From Stenotrophomonas sp. SY1 (lineage in GTDB: Bacteria; Pseudomonadota; Gammaproteobacteria; Xanthomonadales; Xanthomonadaceae): a stretch of 64,000 nucleotides of DNA. A program made the position numbers and the translations under genes. The DNA is taken from the NCBI RefSeq assembly GCF_021202945.1, contig NZ_JAJOYR010000001.1, positions 2,647,543-2,711,542 on the forward strand, in the 5' to 3' direction. Of the stretch, positions 1 to 8,614 are shown piece by piece. The notes below the pieces were generated by a model. That model had not been told where the DNA came from and did no database searches. It saw only the letters and a program-made list of their open reading frames with translations. How positions within the stretch are numbered: position 1 is the stretch's first letter; each line of letters opens with the position of its first letter.

Positions 1-365
1 TGCTGCGGCTGCATGCCGTGTTCCTGCGCCAGCGCGGTCTCCACCACATCCACCTTGGCGATCAGGCGGCTGGCGATTTCACGCACCTGCCTGGAAATCT
101 GCGCATTGGGGTCCAGCGGACGCTCCTGCGACAGGATCTCCTGGTAGGCCTGCAAGCCCAGCGCCTTTTCCTCATTGGCATCCAGCGCACTGTCGATCAG
201 CACTTTCTCGCCGGTGTACGGGTCCACCGAACGATTGCCGAAGTAGTAGCAGCCACCGTAGATGGCAAAGCCCAGCAGGATCAGCCAACGCACATTGCCG
301 AACAGGCCGCCGCCGCGGCGCGTGCGCCCGCCCGTGTTCTGGTTGCCGAAAGGATCTTGTCGCAT
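1..365 (-). CDS. M48-family metallopeptidase, N-terminal part (cut by window edge)
   Basis: The reading frame opens with an ATG at 365 and runs off the left edge, giving about 121 residues. It begins MRQDPFGNQNTGGR, has one hydrophobic segment at roughly residues 23-45 (LFGNVRWLILLGFAIYGG), then a periplasmic-type helical stretch with a YTGEKVLID motif. This layout fits the membrane-anchored M48 zinc proteases (YggG/LoiP-like) of Xanthomonadaceae, but the HExxH site would lie outside the window, so the family call is inference. It lies 66 bp downstream of the next gene on the same strand and may be cotranscribed with it. Confidence 0.6.
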   Translation of the reverse strand, partial: MRQDPFGNQNTGGRTRRGGGLFGNVRWLILLGFAIYGGCYYFGNRSVDPYTGEKVLIDSALDANEEKALGLQAYQEILSQERPLDPNAQISRQVREIASRLIAKVDVVETALAQEHGMQPQ

Positions 366-431
366 GCCGAGCTTCCGTCAGGGCCGGTCTGGCCGTGGGC
401 GATGGTAGCGCGCCACAGGCGCACGGCAACG

Positions 432-2324
432 TCAAATTCCGCGAACCAGGCGGAAGCCTATCCGGGCCGAGGTCACGTCCGAGTCCTGCGATTGGCGCCA
501 GGCTGCCCGCGTCTGCTCCGGGGCATTGGCCCAGTTGCCGCCGCGGATCAGCCGCTGCCGGCAGCCCGGGTTGTACCAGGCCGCGCCATCGGCTGGAGCA
601 CGGCGGTAGCTGGCATGCCAGCAGTCGGCCACCCATTCGCTGAGGTTGCCGGCCATGTCATGCAGCCCCCAGGCGTTGGCGCGGAACATGCCCACCGGCG
701 CAGTCCCCCAGAAGCCATCGCCATAACCGATGAAGGCATTGTTCCAGTGACGGCCACTGGGCGAGACGTCCAGGCTGCCGGTGAAGTTGCCGGTGTTCTC
801 CGGCGGCACCGTCGCCCGTCCCCATGGATAGCGCCCCTGGGTGCCGGCACGCAGCGCGTACTCGAACTCCGACTCGCTGGGCAGCCGGTAATAGCGCCCG
901 GTCTGTTCGCTCAGCCACGCCGCGTAAGCCTCGGCATCGCGCACGCTGACATGCATCACCGGACTGTTGGGCGCGGCCTTCAGACCGTTGTAGTCCGACT
1001 GCCAATCCACACCGCTGCGGCGGATGAAATTGCCGCTGCGTTCGTCATACACCACCGAATGACCCCGCCGCGTGGCGCGTGGCCGCGCATTGGTCGACTC
1101 CACGAAACGGCGGAATTCACCGACCGTGACTTCGGTGATGGACATGGCAAAACCCCGGTCAAATCGCACCGGATGCTGTGGGCGCTCACCATCGCTGGCA
1201 CCGATCTCATCAGACATCGCCCCCATCTGGAATGTGCCATGCGGCACCACCACCATCTGCGGCCCACGACTGCCGTCGCCCAGGGCGTCGCTGAACACCT
1301 GGCCGGGGCGGAAGCTGCCGTAGTGGGTGACCAGCGCAATGCGTTCGCGCAGCAATGGCACGGTTCTGTCGCCGGGCAAGGCGATGCGCTCGGCCTGTTC
1401 CAGCTTCAGACGTGCATCCTTCAATCCCTTGGCCGACGACAAGTCGCGCAGACCACCTTCGCGCAGGGCATCCAGCTGTGCGGTACGGATGCCTTCGATA
1501 CGCGCACGCGCATCGAGCAACGTCGGCCCTTCGCCGCGGATGGTGCCGGCCTTGCCCAGCCAGGAGGCGGCCGCGTCGAAATCCGAGGCGCTGGCTGCGG
1601 CGTGTTCGGCGCGCCGGATCAAGCCACTTTCAATCGCCGCCAGGCCCTGTCGGGCGCGGCTGTTGTCCGGGTCGGCCGCCAACACCTGGCGGAACGCGGC
1701 CTGCGCGCCGCCACCGTCTTCACCAAATTGATGCTCGCGCAGCGCCTGCTCGCCGGCACGGTTCAAGGCCAGCAGGCGGCGCGCGTTGGCGATGCGCTGT
1801 TCGAGCTCCCGCTCGGCCTTGCCATCCGGGGCAAGGGCCACGGCGACCCCAGCCATCTCCGCTGCTTCGGCCAGCGCAGCGCGCTGGTTCTCGGTGCGCT
1901 CCATCAACGCGCCAGCCTGCGCCCGCAACCGCTGCCGGGCCTTGTCCAGCCCGCGCCTGGCCGCCGTGTCCCCGGGCTGCTGCGCCAGTATCGCCAGGTA
2001 CAGCGGGATGGCGTCGTCGGGCTGCTTGTGCAGGCGGTCTTCGGCCAAGGCCTTGTCGGCCGCCCTGCGCGCCTGTGCCAGCTCGCCGGGTTGCAGCTCG
2101 ACTTCCGGTGCAGTCCAGACCGGCAAAGCCGTGACTTCGATCCTCGGCGCCGGGTCCGGCAGCACCGGCGAGGCTTTCGCTGCCGGTACCGGCTCGGCTT
2201 CGACCGGCTGCACGGTAGGGGTAGCCTGCGCATTGGCTTGTGGCTCGGCCGGGCCCTTGCCACAACCGGCAAGCGCCAACGCCAACAGCACTGCCATGCT
2301 TTTCACTTGCCCGGTCCTGCCCAA
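432..2324 (-). CDS. Lipoprotein with C-terminal FGE-sulfatase (SUMF1-like) domain, catalytic cysteines absent
   Basis: A 630-residue protein. The N-terminus has a lipoprotein signal ending LALAGC (Cys21), so it is probably anchored in the outer membrane. Residues about 60-350 are Ala/Arg-rich helices with TPR-like spacing. From about 355 (MVVVPHGTFQMG) to the end it has the fold signature of formylglycine-generating enzymes: EVTVGEFRRFV, YRLPSESEFEYALRAG, YPWG, GLHDMAGNLSEWVADCW, IRGGNW and a terminal GFRLVR. In true FGE the segment after GGxW carries the two copper-binding cysteines; here it reads GGNWANAPEQTRAAWR with none. So it is probably a non-catalytic member that binds a partner or ligand. 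An internal ATG at 2297 would also keep the lipobox. Confidence 0.8.
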   Translation of the reverse strand: MGRTGQVKSMAVLLALALAGCGKGPAEPQANAQATPTVQPVEAEPVPAAKASPVLPDPAPRIEVTALPVWTAPEVELQPGELAQARRAADKALAEDRLHKQPDDAIPLYLAILAQQPGDTAARRGLDKARQRLRAQAGALMERTENQRAALAEAAEMAGVAVALAPDGKAERELEQRIANARRLLALNRAGEQALREHQFGEDGGGAQAAFRQVLAADPDNSRARQGLAAIESGLIRRAEHAAASASDFDAAASWLGKAGTIRGEGPTLLDARARIEGIRTAQLDALREGGLRDLSSAKGLKDARLKLEQAERIALPGDRTVPLLRERIALVTHYGSFRPGQVFSDALGDGSRGPQMVVVPHGTFQMGAMSDEIGASDGERPQHPVRFDRGFAMSITEVTVGEFRRFVESTNARPRATRRGHSVVYDERSGNFIRRSGVDWQSDYNGLKAAPNSPVMHVSVRDAEAYAAWLSEQTGRYYRLPSESEFEYALRAGTQGRYPWGRATVPPENTGNFTGSLDVSPSGRHWNNAFIGYGDGFWGTAPVGMFRANAWGLHDMAGNLSEWVADCWHASYRRAPADGAAWYNPGCRQRLIRGGNWANAPEQTRAAWRQSQDSDVTSARIGFRLVRGI

Positions 2325-2418
2325 GAAGCCTCCACTTGCCTGCCCGCTTCGACGGGCGCGGCCCGACGTTAGGCTATTCTCGCCTGCCTGAGCAAACCCT
2401 GCAGTTGACGGAACCCAC

Positions 2419-3501
2419 GTGGCTTACTGGATCAAACACCCGGCGGAACTTGAAGAACGCTACCGCCAGCGCCCCACCCGCATCGGGCTGGATACCGAAT
2501 TCATCCGTGAACGCACCTACTGGCCGCAACTGGCCCTGGTGCAGATGGCCGTTGGCAATGAAATCCTGCTGATCGACCCGCTGATACCGGGCATGTGCGA
2601 AGCCCTCAAGCCGTGGCTGACCGACACCTCCATCACCAAGATCATGCACAGCGCCAGCGAAGACCTGGTCGCCTTCAAGTGCGCCTGCGATGCGCTGCCG
2701 CGCCCGTTGTTCGATACCCAGATCGGCGCCGCACTAGCCGGCATCGGTGGCGGCATGGGCTATCAGAAGCTGGTCGCCGAGATCACCGGCGTCACCCTGC
2801 CCAAGGGCGAGACCCGCTCGGACTGGCTCAAGCGCCCGCTCAGCGATGCGCAGCTGGAATACGCCGCCGACGACGTGGAGTACCTGTTCGCCCTGCACGA
2901 CACCATCAGCCAGCGCCTGCAGGAAAAGGACCGCATGCAATGGCTGGCCGATGACGGCGAGCGCCTGCTGGCCAGCGTCGAGCGCGACGAGAGTGAGCAT
3001 TGGCCGCACCTGTCGATGCGTACCTCGCAGTTCCTGGAGCCGGAAGCGCAGCTGCGGCTGCTGCGGCTGCTGCGCTGGCGCGAGCAACAGGCGCGGCTGA
3101 GCGACAAGCCGCGCAGCTGGATCCTGGACAACGAACTGGCCAGCCTGCTCGCCCGCACCCCGCCGGCCGACTACGAGGCGATGCTCAAGGTGTTCGGCCG
3201 CTTCCCTAAGGCGCCGCGCAAGCTCGCCCAGCAGGTGTGGGACGTGTTGAACACGCCGCTGCCCGATGAAGCCGATGCACCGATGGCACTGCCGGCCACC
3301 GAAGGCAACAAGAACGCGCTCAAGCGCCTTCAGGATGCCGTTGCCAAACTCACCGCCGAACTCGGCCTTCCCGACGGCCTGCTCGCTTCACGCAAGCACC
3401 TCGAATCGCTGCTGGAAAGCGGTAACTGGCCAAGCGCCTTGGCAGGCTGGCGCCAGCAGCAGTTGGAACCGGTGCTACGCCCGTTGTTGACCAGCACCTG
3501 A
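2419..3501 (+). CDS. rnd: Ribonuclease D
   Basis: A 360-residue 3'-5' exoribonuclease that trims tRNA precursors and other structured RNAs in the cytoplasm. The DEDD exonuclease motifs are all present: DTEF (Asp25, Glu27), HSASEDL (Asp82) and YAADD (Tyr148-Asp152, the DEDDy form). A helical HRDC-type region follows from about residue 210. Length and order match the family. The start is a GTG. It stands alone, divergent from the upstream lipoprotein gene, and is followed by a perfect 11-bp stem with a 4-nt loop at 3514-3539 that lacks a T run. Confidence 0.95.
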   Translation: MAYWIKHPAELEERYRQRPTRIGLDTEFIRERTYWPQLALVQMAVGNEILLIDPLIPGMCEALKPWLTDTSITKIMHSASEDLVAFKCACDALPRPLFDTQIGAALAGIGGGMGYQKLVAEITGVTLPKGETRSDWLKRPLSDAQLEYAADDVEYLFALHDTISQRLQEKDRMQWLADDGERLLASVERDESEHWPHLSMRTSQFLEPEAQLRLLRLLRWREQQARLSDKPRSWILDNELASLLARTPPADYEAMLKVFGRFPKAPRKLAQQVWDVLNTPLPDEADAPMALPATEGNKNALKRLQDAVAKLTAELGLPDGLLASRKHLESLLESGNWPSALAGWRQQQLEPVLRPLLTST

Positions 3502-3539
3502 TCACAACACGTCGATGACCAGCGGTATCGCTGGTCATC

Positions 3540-3904
3540 GGCAACACAAGCGCATCGCGTGTGCTGCCTCACGCAGGTTCCCCGCTGGACGGGATGAAAC
3601 CCCGGCACACAGCAACAAGACAGACCCCATCGCCGCAGCACCCAAGCCTGCCGCAGCGGCAACCGGGCAAGCGCAGTCCAACCGACGCCACGCAACTCAA
3701 GTCACTGCCGCCCCGTGAGCGCACGGCAGCGCACGGCAGCGTCATTATCGCCGCCCCCACACGTCGCTGCCAAACCCATCGTCCTGCTCCGGGTACGCCG
3801 CGCTTGTCAGGCGAAGGCAGTTGCATCCGCACCGACACAGCCGGGTTTGAACACATCCGGCATACAGCGCACAGCTGTGATGCAGAAGCGTCACTGATCG
3901 CCAG
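3540..3904. other. Gap without a convincing gene
   Basis: No frame here has recognisable protein features or a good ribosome binding site. The stretch separates rnd from the first direct repeat of island A and probably represents old island or chromosomal flank. Confidence 0.5.
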
Positions 3905-3946
3905 AATAGAAAAGGGCTCGCATTTCTGCGAGCCCTTGAAATTCTA
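3905..3946. repeat. Left copy of a 40-42 bp terminator-containing direct repeat (island A boundary)
   Basis: This segment holds a perfect 11-bp stem (3912-3922 with 3927-3937, loop TTTC). It is repeated in the same orientation at 11899-11938 with only two single-base length differences. On the minus strand the hairpin is followed by TTTTCTATT, as in an intrinsic terminator. The right copy lies directly downstream of the tRNA-Phe-derived att site, so this copy probably marks the original chromosomal terminator of tRNA-Phe and the left edge of island A. That reading is inference. Confidence 0.6.
3912..3937 (-). terminator. Intrinsic terminator hairpin (left copy)
   Basis: Stem AAGGGCTCGCA / TGCGAGCCCTT with a 4-nt loop, followed on the minus strand by a U-rich tail. 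Confidence 0.6.
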
Positions 3947-4023
3947 GGGTCGCGTTTCATACGGTGCGCTGTGGATCGGTGATATAGGCGAACCCGCAGG
4001 TCTACCAATTAGCGGCTAGGGAA

Positions 4024-4500
4024 TTGTATGAAAAAAATCGATTCCGCTGGTTGATGCTATTTTTCGCAGTTCCTTCAGCTGTGTTGGCCAGGGGAGCGAT
4101 TGACTTCTGCGCGCTTTCAGGATTAAAAGAACCTACCAATAACGCTATAACAACGTTTGTATTTATCGACGCATTCCCGCACGGCCAAGATGCCACATCC
4201 TCTACCTGTCCCCGACAGCGACTCTCGGTAGACTTCGCGATCGGCAATGATGCCCGAGCAGAGAATTTCTACGCCTTCTTGTTTCGCAGACCGGCCAGAC
4301 TGTCTGGACCGCGCGAGATTCAAGCAACTGTTGACTACTCCTCCGGAAATATCGTCGTCAAGCGAATACATAAGTACAGAGAGCTAACCGAGCAAGAAGC
4401 AGAATTTCTTAGCCCGAAGTTTTCACGACAAGAAGATGCGATCATTCAGAAGGCCCTGGGTGATGCCGCGCATGCTGCAGACTCAGCAGCCAACAGGTGA
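4024..4500 (+). CDS. Putative secreted protein, cassette-like, function unknown
   Basis: A 158-residue protein with an N-terminal signal peptide (hydrophobic LMLFFAVPSAVLA, likely cleavage after about residue 22). The mature part contains two cysteines and no family I recognise. The start taken is a TTG with an AGGGA element just upstream; the ATG four bases later leads to an early stop, and an in-frame ATG at 4054 is the alternative. Base composition is more AT-rich than the core genes. The stop codon lies two bases before an attC-like sequence, the usual geometry of an integron gene cassette. Confidence 0.55.
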   Translation: MYEKNRFRWLMLFFAVPSAVLARGAIDFCALSGLKEPTNNAITTFVFIDAFPHGQDATSSTCPRQRLSVDFAIGNDARAENFYAFLFRRPARLSGPREIQATVDYSSGNIVVKRIHKYRELTEQEAEFLSPKFSRQEDAIIQKALGDAAHAADSAANR

Positions 4501-4502
4501 TC

Positions 4503-4568
4503 GCCTGACCATTAGTTCAAGTCAAAGCCGCTTCGCGGATCGATTGAATTTTAAATTTGAACGTCCGC
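4503..4568 (+). repeat. Degenerate attC-like site
   Basis: Starts with GCCTGAC (an R''-type core), then ATTAGTTCAAGTC, a short central palindrome (CCGCTTCGCGG) and a TTGAATTT arm. The expected closing GTTRRRY core is not intact (AACGTCCGC). Placed directly after the preceding stop codon. Confidence 0.35.
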
Positions 4569-4787
4569 TCTTGGCCGCAGGGCGTCATGCGACCCAAGGC
4601 GGGCATGCTTCTATCGTTCGGCCTGATCTGGCGATGTCTCCGACACCATCTTTTGAGTCGGTTGTGCACCGTCCTGTTGGCACGACGCCCCCGCGGCCCT
4701 AGGATCAAACTGCATCAAGGGAAGAGCCCATCGGGCATGAGTAGTGTAACCGCCTCTCGGGGGCCGTCTTTTAGGTAGGTAGGCAAC

Positions 4788-5039
4788 ATGAAAAATGCAC
4801 CCGAGTTCCACGAGGCGATGGCACGAATGTACCGATCTATCGATGTTTCACCAAGGAACGAAGCGGCGCTAGAGCGTGCCAAGCAACTTTTGTTCGCTAG
4901 GAGCATGGATGCTCTCTTGGAGAAGCTTGAAGGAAAACCTGTCGTTGAGTTCATTGGCAAAGAATTCGTCACATCAAATGTGAAAGTCAGATTCTCCGCT
5001 GCAAAATTTCAAGAATTAATAGACAGCTATGCCACCTGA
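4788..5039 (+). CDS. Small hypothetical protein, cassette-like
   Basis: An 83-residue, mostly helical, soluble protein (MKNAPEFHEAMARMYRSIDV...). I recognise no family. The ATG is preceded by GGTAGGTAGGC, an acceptable ribosome binding site. Its last codons fall inside a sequence with attC character (5031-5093), so it fits the pattern of a promoterless integron cassette ORF. The 219-bp interval before it shows no other gene. Confidence 0.5.
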   Translation: MKNAPEFHEAMARMYRSIDVSPRNEAALERAKQLLFARSMDALLEKLEGKPVVEFIGKEFVTSNVKVRFSAAKFQELIDSYAT

Positions 5040-5093
5040 AAATTCTTTCGAGCCGAACCCGCTGCGCAAGCCGGCCTAATTCCAGAGTTAGGC
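5031..5093 (+). repeat. attC-like recombination site (59-base-element type)
   Basis: About 63 bp with imperfect dyad symmetry: left arm GCCACCTGAAAATT...GAGCCG, a short centre, and a right arm AAGCCGGCCTAATTCC ending in a clean GTTAGGC core (5087-5093), the consensus R' box of integron cassettes. No integron integrase gene is visible in the window. Confidence 0.45.
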
Positions 5094-5176
5094 CGCAGGA
5101 AGGATTTCCATGACCTATCGAGTCGAACGAGATGATGGATTCCGTGAGCCATGAAGCTCGCTTAGTTGGCGCCGCG

Positions 5177-5235
5177 GCCTAACAGTTAATTCAAGCCGAC
5201 GCCGCTCCGCCGCTTGGCCTGATTGTCTGCTGCGA
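5177..5235 (+). repeat. attC-like site, right half degenerate
   Basis: Opens with the consensus GCCTAAC core (5177-5183), followed by AATTCAAGCCGACGCCGC, which closely matches the left arm of many attC sites, then a diverged right arm (CGCTTGGCCTGATT). The closing GTTRRRY box is missing. Between this and the previous site there is room only for a tiny frame (ATG at 5111, 14 codons). Confidence 0.4.
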
Positions 5236-5408
5236 ACGACTGCTTCTGGCTGATGCCAGCCGTTCACTTGGGGCCGACGCGGTCCGTCTCAGAATCTGAA
5301 CCTGCCCGCGCATAGCCACTCCTTGCCCCCGATCAGTTCGCTTGGCGCCCTCATGCCGGCAGCGACGCCCTGACCTTTCGCGGCAAGATTGCCGGGCTCG
5401 TCCGCCCC

Positions 5409-5651
5409 TTGGTTGATGGACGGGCCCGCTCGTCTCAAGCAGCGGGCACCATCCGGCTATCCCACGAGTTCCATTCGACCCCTGAGGCGGCAACGCGCTT
5501 TCTCAATGCCTGGGCCGCGAAGTGGCGCAGGGAAATCGAAGATCTGTACGACGGCCTGGCCACGGGCGAGCGCTCAACGGGGCCGGCTGCCGGCTCACCA
5601 GACCCTGACCTCCAAGTCCCGCAGCGCAAGACTCGGAAGCGGCGCAAGTAA
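5409..5651 (+). CDS. Hypothetical protein, possibly a gene fragment
   Basis: An 80-residue frame with a TTG start; the frame is open back to 5316 with coding-like composition (...DALTFRGKIAGLVRPL), so the true start may be earlier with no good codon, which suggests a fragment. The centre (TRFLNAWAAKWRREIEDLY) is a plausible amphipathic helix and the C-terminus is very basic (RKTRKRRK). No family recognised. Confidence 0.3.
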   Translation: MVDGRARSSQAAGTIRLSHEFHSTPEAATRFLNAWAAKWRREIEDLYDGLATGERSTGPAAGSPDPDLQVPQRKTRKRRK

Positions 5652-5899
5652 AAGCCGCGGCCCCCCCAAAAAGGCGACCGGTGGCCAGCCAAGTCACGCG
5701 CCATCCGCAGCACGTCGCAGGAATACCCCTGCCTGGGCAGTGTGCGATGACAGGAAGCCGTCTCTTGTCGGCACATTCTTGCGTGCACCTAGGAGACCGG
5801 GACATATGAATATGAACTGGGGACGGATGGGCCGCGGCTCACCTGAAGCCATTGGCGCGTACTCTCGGCGCCGGCGTACACGCAGCTTCGAAGTTGGAC

Positions 5900-6361
5900 T
5901 CACATGATTGTGCAACGCGACTTCGCATGGTTCTTGGCGGGCTTTGTCGTCTGGGCCTCGTAGTCCGTTTTGGGGTAGTACTGGCCGTCCCAAGTTACGA
6001 CGCTGTCTCTCGTATCCGCCCTGAAGTCACGGATGGTCCAATTTCCCTCGCGGACGCGCTCTTGAATCTCCTTAAGTCGCTCTGTGTCGAGAGACAACGG
6101 CTCGTTCGTGTTTCCTTGCAGGACCACGACCAATACGTCCGGATCATCTTCTAGATCTTTGAAGAGCTTTCCGAGCTTGGCTGCACCGAGCCCGCCTGAA
6201 CAATGCTGGGCGCGGCCCGAGCAGTAGTGCCCGCCTGCTGGATTCCAGAGGACAACAACCATGCCGCAGTAGCCCATCGGCTTCGTCCAGAATCCCATGG
6301 CATTAGGGGCCAGTTCGTAGACGTCATCTGCGGATTCGACTACTTCAGTGAGGTGAGTCAT
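5900..6361 (-). CDS. Hypothetical cysteine-containing protein
   Basis: A 153-residue soluble protein. The chosen ATG at 6361 has a GAGGG element six bases upstream; a longer open frame to 6619 lacks such a site. Residues 30-60 contain GYCGMVVVLWNPAGGHYC, a hydrophobic strand flanked by cysteines, then DVLVVVLQGNTNEP, suggesting an alpha/beta fold. I recognise no family. It stands between the cassette-like region and the three-gene operon, on the same strand as the latter but about 360 bp downstream, and that interval shows no other gene. Confidence 0.5.
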   Translation of the reverse strand: MTHLTEVVESADDVYELAPNAMGFWTKPMGYCGMVVVLWNPAGGHYCSGRAQHCSGGLGAAKLGKLFKDLEDDPDVLVVVLQGNTNEPLSLDTERLKEIQERVREGNWTIRDFRADTRDSVVTWDGQYYPKTDYEAQTTKPAKNHAKSRCTIM

Positions 6362-6717
6362 GAGACCCTCGCGCGAATAGTGATCACCATGAAGCGATTG
6401 AAGCGCGAGCTCCAAGCTTCCGACCGACAGGCAACCGCAGAATAGGAATGAGCACTGACGGCACCCGTCGTTCCGTCTCACGCTGCGATCCAAGCTGACC
6501 CACAGCCCGTTTTGCTGGGTGCATAACGGCCGATTGAACTCAGGTGGTAGATCTGGGTGGCAGGTGTACTCGGTCATGCCGCCGAGGATATGCCCCGGCG
6601 CCTCATTGGCTAGGATCAAGCAGCTCGCTTGTATGGCGTAGGCATTACAGATCGATCAACCGGCCCACCCACGCAAGCCAACAACAAGCCCCAATACACA
6701 CGGCATGGGTCATGCAA

Positions 6718-7320
6718 TCAAGCAACCGAGCGCGCCACACCTTCGTGAGGTCTAAGGAAGTGCATCGAGAGCTTTACGAGCAGAACCCAGAAGCCACGCT
6801 GCGTCAGCACAGCAAGCCGCGGAGGGGCACCCTGAATAAACTCGGCAGACGGGAGAGACTGCACTTTGTCCAGTAGTGCCACCATATCCTCTTCCAACCC
6901 AGCTCCCGCCGGAACAAACACCAGATCTGTCTTCTGTTGCCGCTTGATAGCTGTGACCATATCGGTGGCTGCCTGCTCCGAAACCCCATTCGCGACGAGC
7001 ATTTCGCGATAGCGAGACAAGCGAAGGAGAGGGGCCACGGTCAAATCGAGAGGAATCTGCCTACGATTGTCGGGACTAGCGTCACAAGAATTCGAGACAA
7101 GTAGAACCCGCTGCGGTCGAACGCTTACTTGACCATCAATGCGTACAACGCAGTTTACGCCATCATAAATATCACCCTGCAAACACGAATCCTCGTGATT
7201 TGCAGCCACCATTCCGCGGCCGTTGAGCATATCGTCCAACTCCTGCAGAACGGAATCCAAGTTCTCCTTCATCAAGTCTTCATTCAAGAAAACCTGCATT
7301 TCTTCCCTGGACCAGCGCAT
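6718..7320 (-). CDS. Uncharacterised protein, third gene of a three-gene operon
   Basis: A 200-residue soluble protein starting three bases after the previous stop. The centre carries GDIYDGVNCVVRIDG and VLLVSNSCDASPDNRRQIP followed by APLLRLSRYREMLV. The strand-then-S-x-S-C-D arrangement looks like a conserved core, but I cannot name the family. No signal peptide; a weakly hydrophobic stretch lies near the C-terminus (GFWVLLVKLSMHFL). Tight spacing with its two upstream neighbours implies cotranscription and possibly a shared complex; that is inference. Confidence 0.6.
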   Translation of the reverse strand: MRWSREEMQVFLNEDLMKENLDSVLQELDDMLNGRGMVAANHEDSCLQGDIYDGVNCVVRIDGQVSVRPQRVLLVSNSCDASPDNRRQIPLDLTVAPLLRLSRYREMLVANGVSEQAATDMVTAIKRQQKTDLVFVPAGAGLEEDMVALLDKVQSLPSAEFIQGAPPRLAVLTQRGFWVLLVKLSMHFLRPHEGVARSVA

Positions 7321-7323
7321 CTA

Positions 7324-7695
7324 CTAGTCCCAATAGGAATAGAAATTTTGCGAAACGATCTCTTGGATCTTGCGATCGACAGGAGTTTGGGCTTCCTGCA
7401 GGAACAGCGCGGCGCCCAAGAGCAAATCGCTCATGAAACCAGCACCACACTTACCTCCCAAAGCGGCCAGATCACCTCTTACAAGCGTGCCTGCGGACGG
7501 ACGGATGGCTTTGGAAATATGAACCGCCAAATTGCTGTCTGACTTCGACAACGCCGACGACTCGCCGAGAGATGGTGCCACCCACCTCGCCGATGCCGAT
7601 TGCGCCAAGCTGCCGGCACTCATGGCTCCCGCTGGCGTACCTACACCAGAAGCCGTTGCCGACATTAGTAAAAATGCTAATCCCTTATTGACCAT
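7324..7695 (-). CDS. Small exported or membrane protein, second gene of a three-gene operon
   Basis: A 123-residue protein. The start has a strong AGGGGTGA ribosome binding site that overlaps the stop region of the upstream gene (three-base gap), indicating translational coupling. The N-terminus (MVNKGLAFLLMSATASGVG) resembles a weak signal peptide. A second hydrophobic patch (GFMSDLLLGAALFL) lies near residue 90. No family recognised. Confidence 0.55.
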   Translation of the reverse strand: MVNKGLAFLLMSATASGVGTPAGAMSAGSLAQSASARWVAPSLGESSALSKSDSNLAVHISKAIRPSAGTLVRGDLAALGGKCGAGFMSDLLLGAALFLQEAQTPVDRKIQEIVSQNFYSYWD

Positions 7696-7698
7696 GAC

Positions 7699-8457
7699 TC
7701 ACCCCTTCCGAATGGTGCGCAATGCATCCTGTGCCGATACGTAGCCTTTCGTCAACATTTCTCTCACACACGCAGCATCAGTGGAATATTCGGGGTGAGA
7801 GTTGAAAGCCAGTCGATCATTAAAGTCACCGGATATCTCGACACCGCATGAATCGATAACATCATCAGTAATCACTGGCAAACCATTCTTGAAGCTTACG
7901 CGACCTTCGTCCACATTAATAAATGTCTGGACCGAGATATTATTAAAAAAATGATCATCACTTGCCCGAGACCAACGACAAGATACCTCGCCAGCAATAT
8001 CACTAAAATTCATAGACTCAGCGAAGAATGGCAACATCATCTCAACCGAAAGATTCCTGTTGGGCGCTGGAATCCGGAGAACCGTGGTGATTCCAGCAAA
8101 GCTAGGGCCTGCAGTTTTTCGCCAGCCGACGCGAGCAATATCAAACAACAGATCCACCTTGGAGGACAGGTAGCTCAAACATCGCTCTGGGTCGGAGGCC
8201 CAGTCCTCCGAATAATTAGCAATGAATGTCACACTGATCTGCGAAATCAATAACTGCGTATAACCTGCTTGGGAGCTAAAAATGACGCGGGGCATCTCGG
8301 GACCAAACTCGTCTGGAACCGGCACAATCTGCGGCTGGACGAAGCCATGCTCCGACGCAGCCTTCACAAGATCCTCTATGTCGTTTACGGCCCGCCGAAT
8401 GAGCGAATTTCGCCCAATGGTAAGTGTGATGCTGTGCTGCACGAGAATTGGTGTCAC
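7699..8457 (-). CDS. Uncharacterised protein, first gene of a three-gene operon
   Basis: About 252 residues from a GTG at 8457 that follows GAGGGG; an in-frame ATG at 8553 lacks a ribosome binding site. The sequence alternates beta-strand-like stretches (LLISQISVTFIANY, AGITTVLRIP, NISVQTFINVDEG) and ends with an ISGDFNDRLAFNS segment. Length and layout faintly recall the TIGR04255 phage/plasmid-associated family, which I cannot confirm. It lies just downstream of the broken SRAP gene and heads the operon with the two genes at 7324-7695 and 6718-7320. Confidence 0.55.
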   Translation of the reverse strand: MTPILVQHSITLTIGRNSLIRRAVNDIEDLVKAASEHGFVQPQIVPVPDEFGPEMPRVIFSSQAGYTQLLISQISVTFIANYSEDWASDPERCLSYLSSKVDLLFDIARVGWRKTAGPSFAGITTVLRIPAPNRNLSVEMMLPFFAESMNFSDIAGEVSCRWSRASDDHFFNNISVQTFINVDEGRVSFKNGLPVITDDVIDSCGVEISGDFNDRLAFNSHPEYSTDAACVREMLTKGYVSAQDALRTIRKG

Positions 8458-8614
8458 TTGTGCCGAGCCCCTCAAATGCCTTGCTCTGAGTCTAAAGGAA
8501 GAATTCCAACTTGGAAGTGACGGGACCTTGACGGCCCGTTCCCAGCAGAGCATATGGAAGTAAACTGCGGAATTATGCCCTGCCTCTCTCGCACTAGCCA
8601 ATGGGCTTTGGACT

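Noticed and set aside
18..2372. A very long open frame on the plus strand across the lipoprotein gene
   Set aside because: It is antisense to a protein with a clear lipobox and FGE domain motifs, and its own translation is Arg/His/Gln-rich with no family features. High GC produces such frames.
6362..6619. Upstream extension of the gene at 5900-6361
   Set aside because: Cys-rich, no ribosome binding site, and a well-placed GAGGG lies before the internal ATG.
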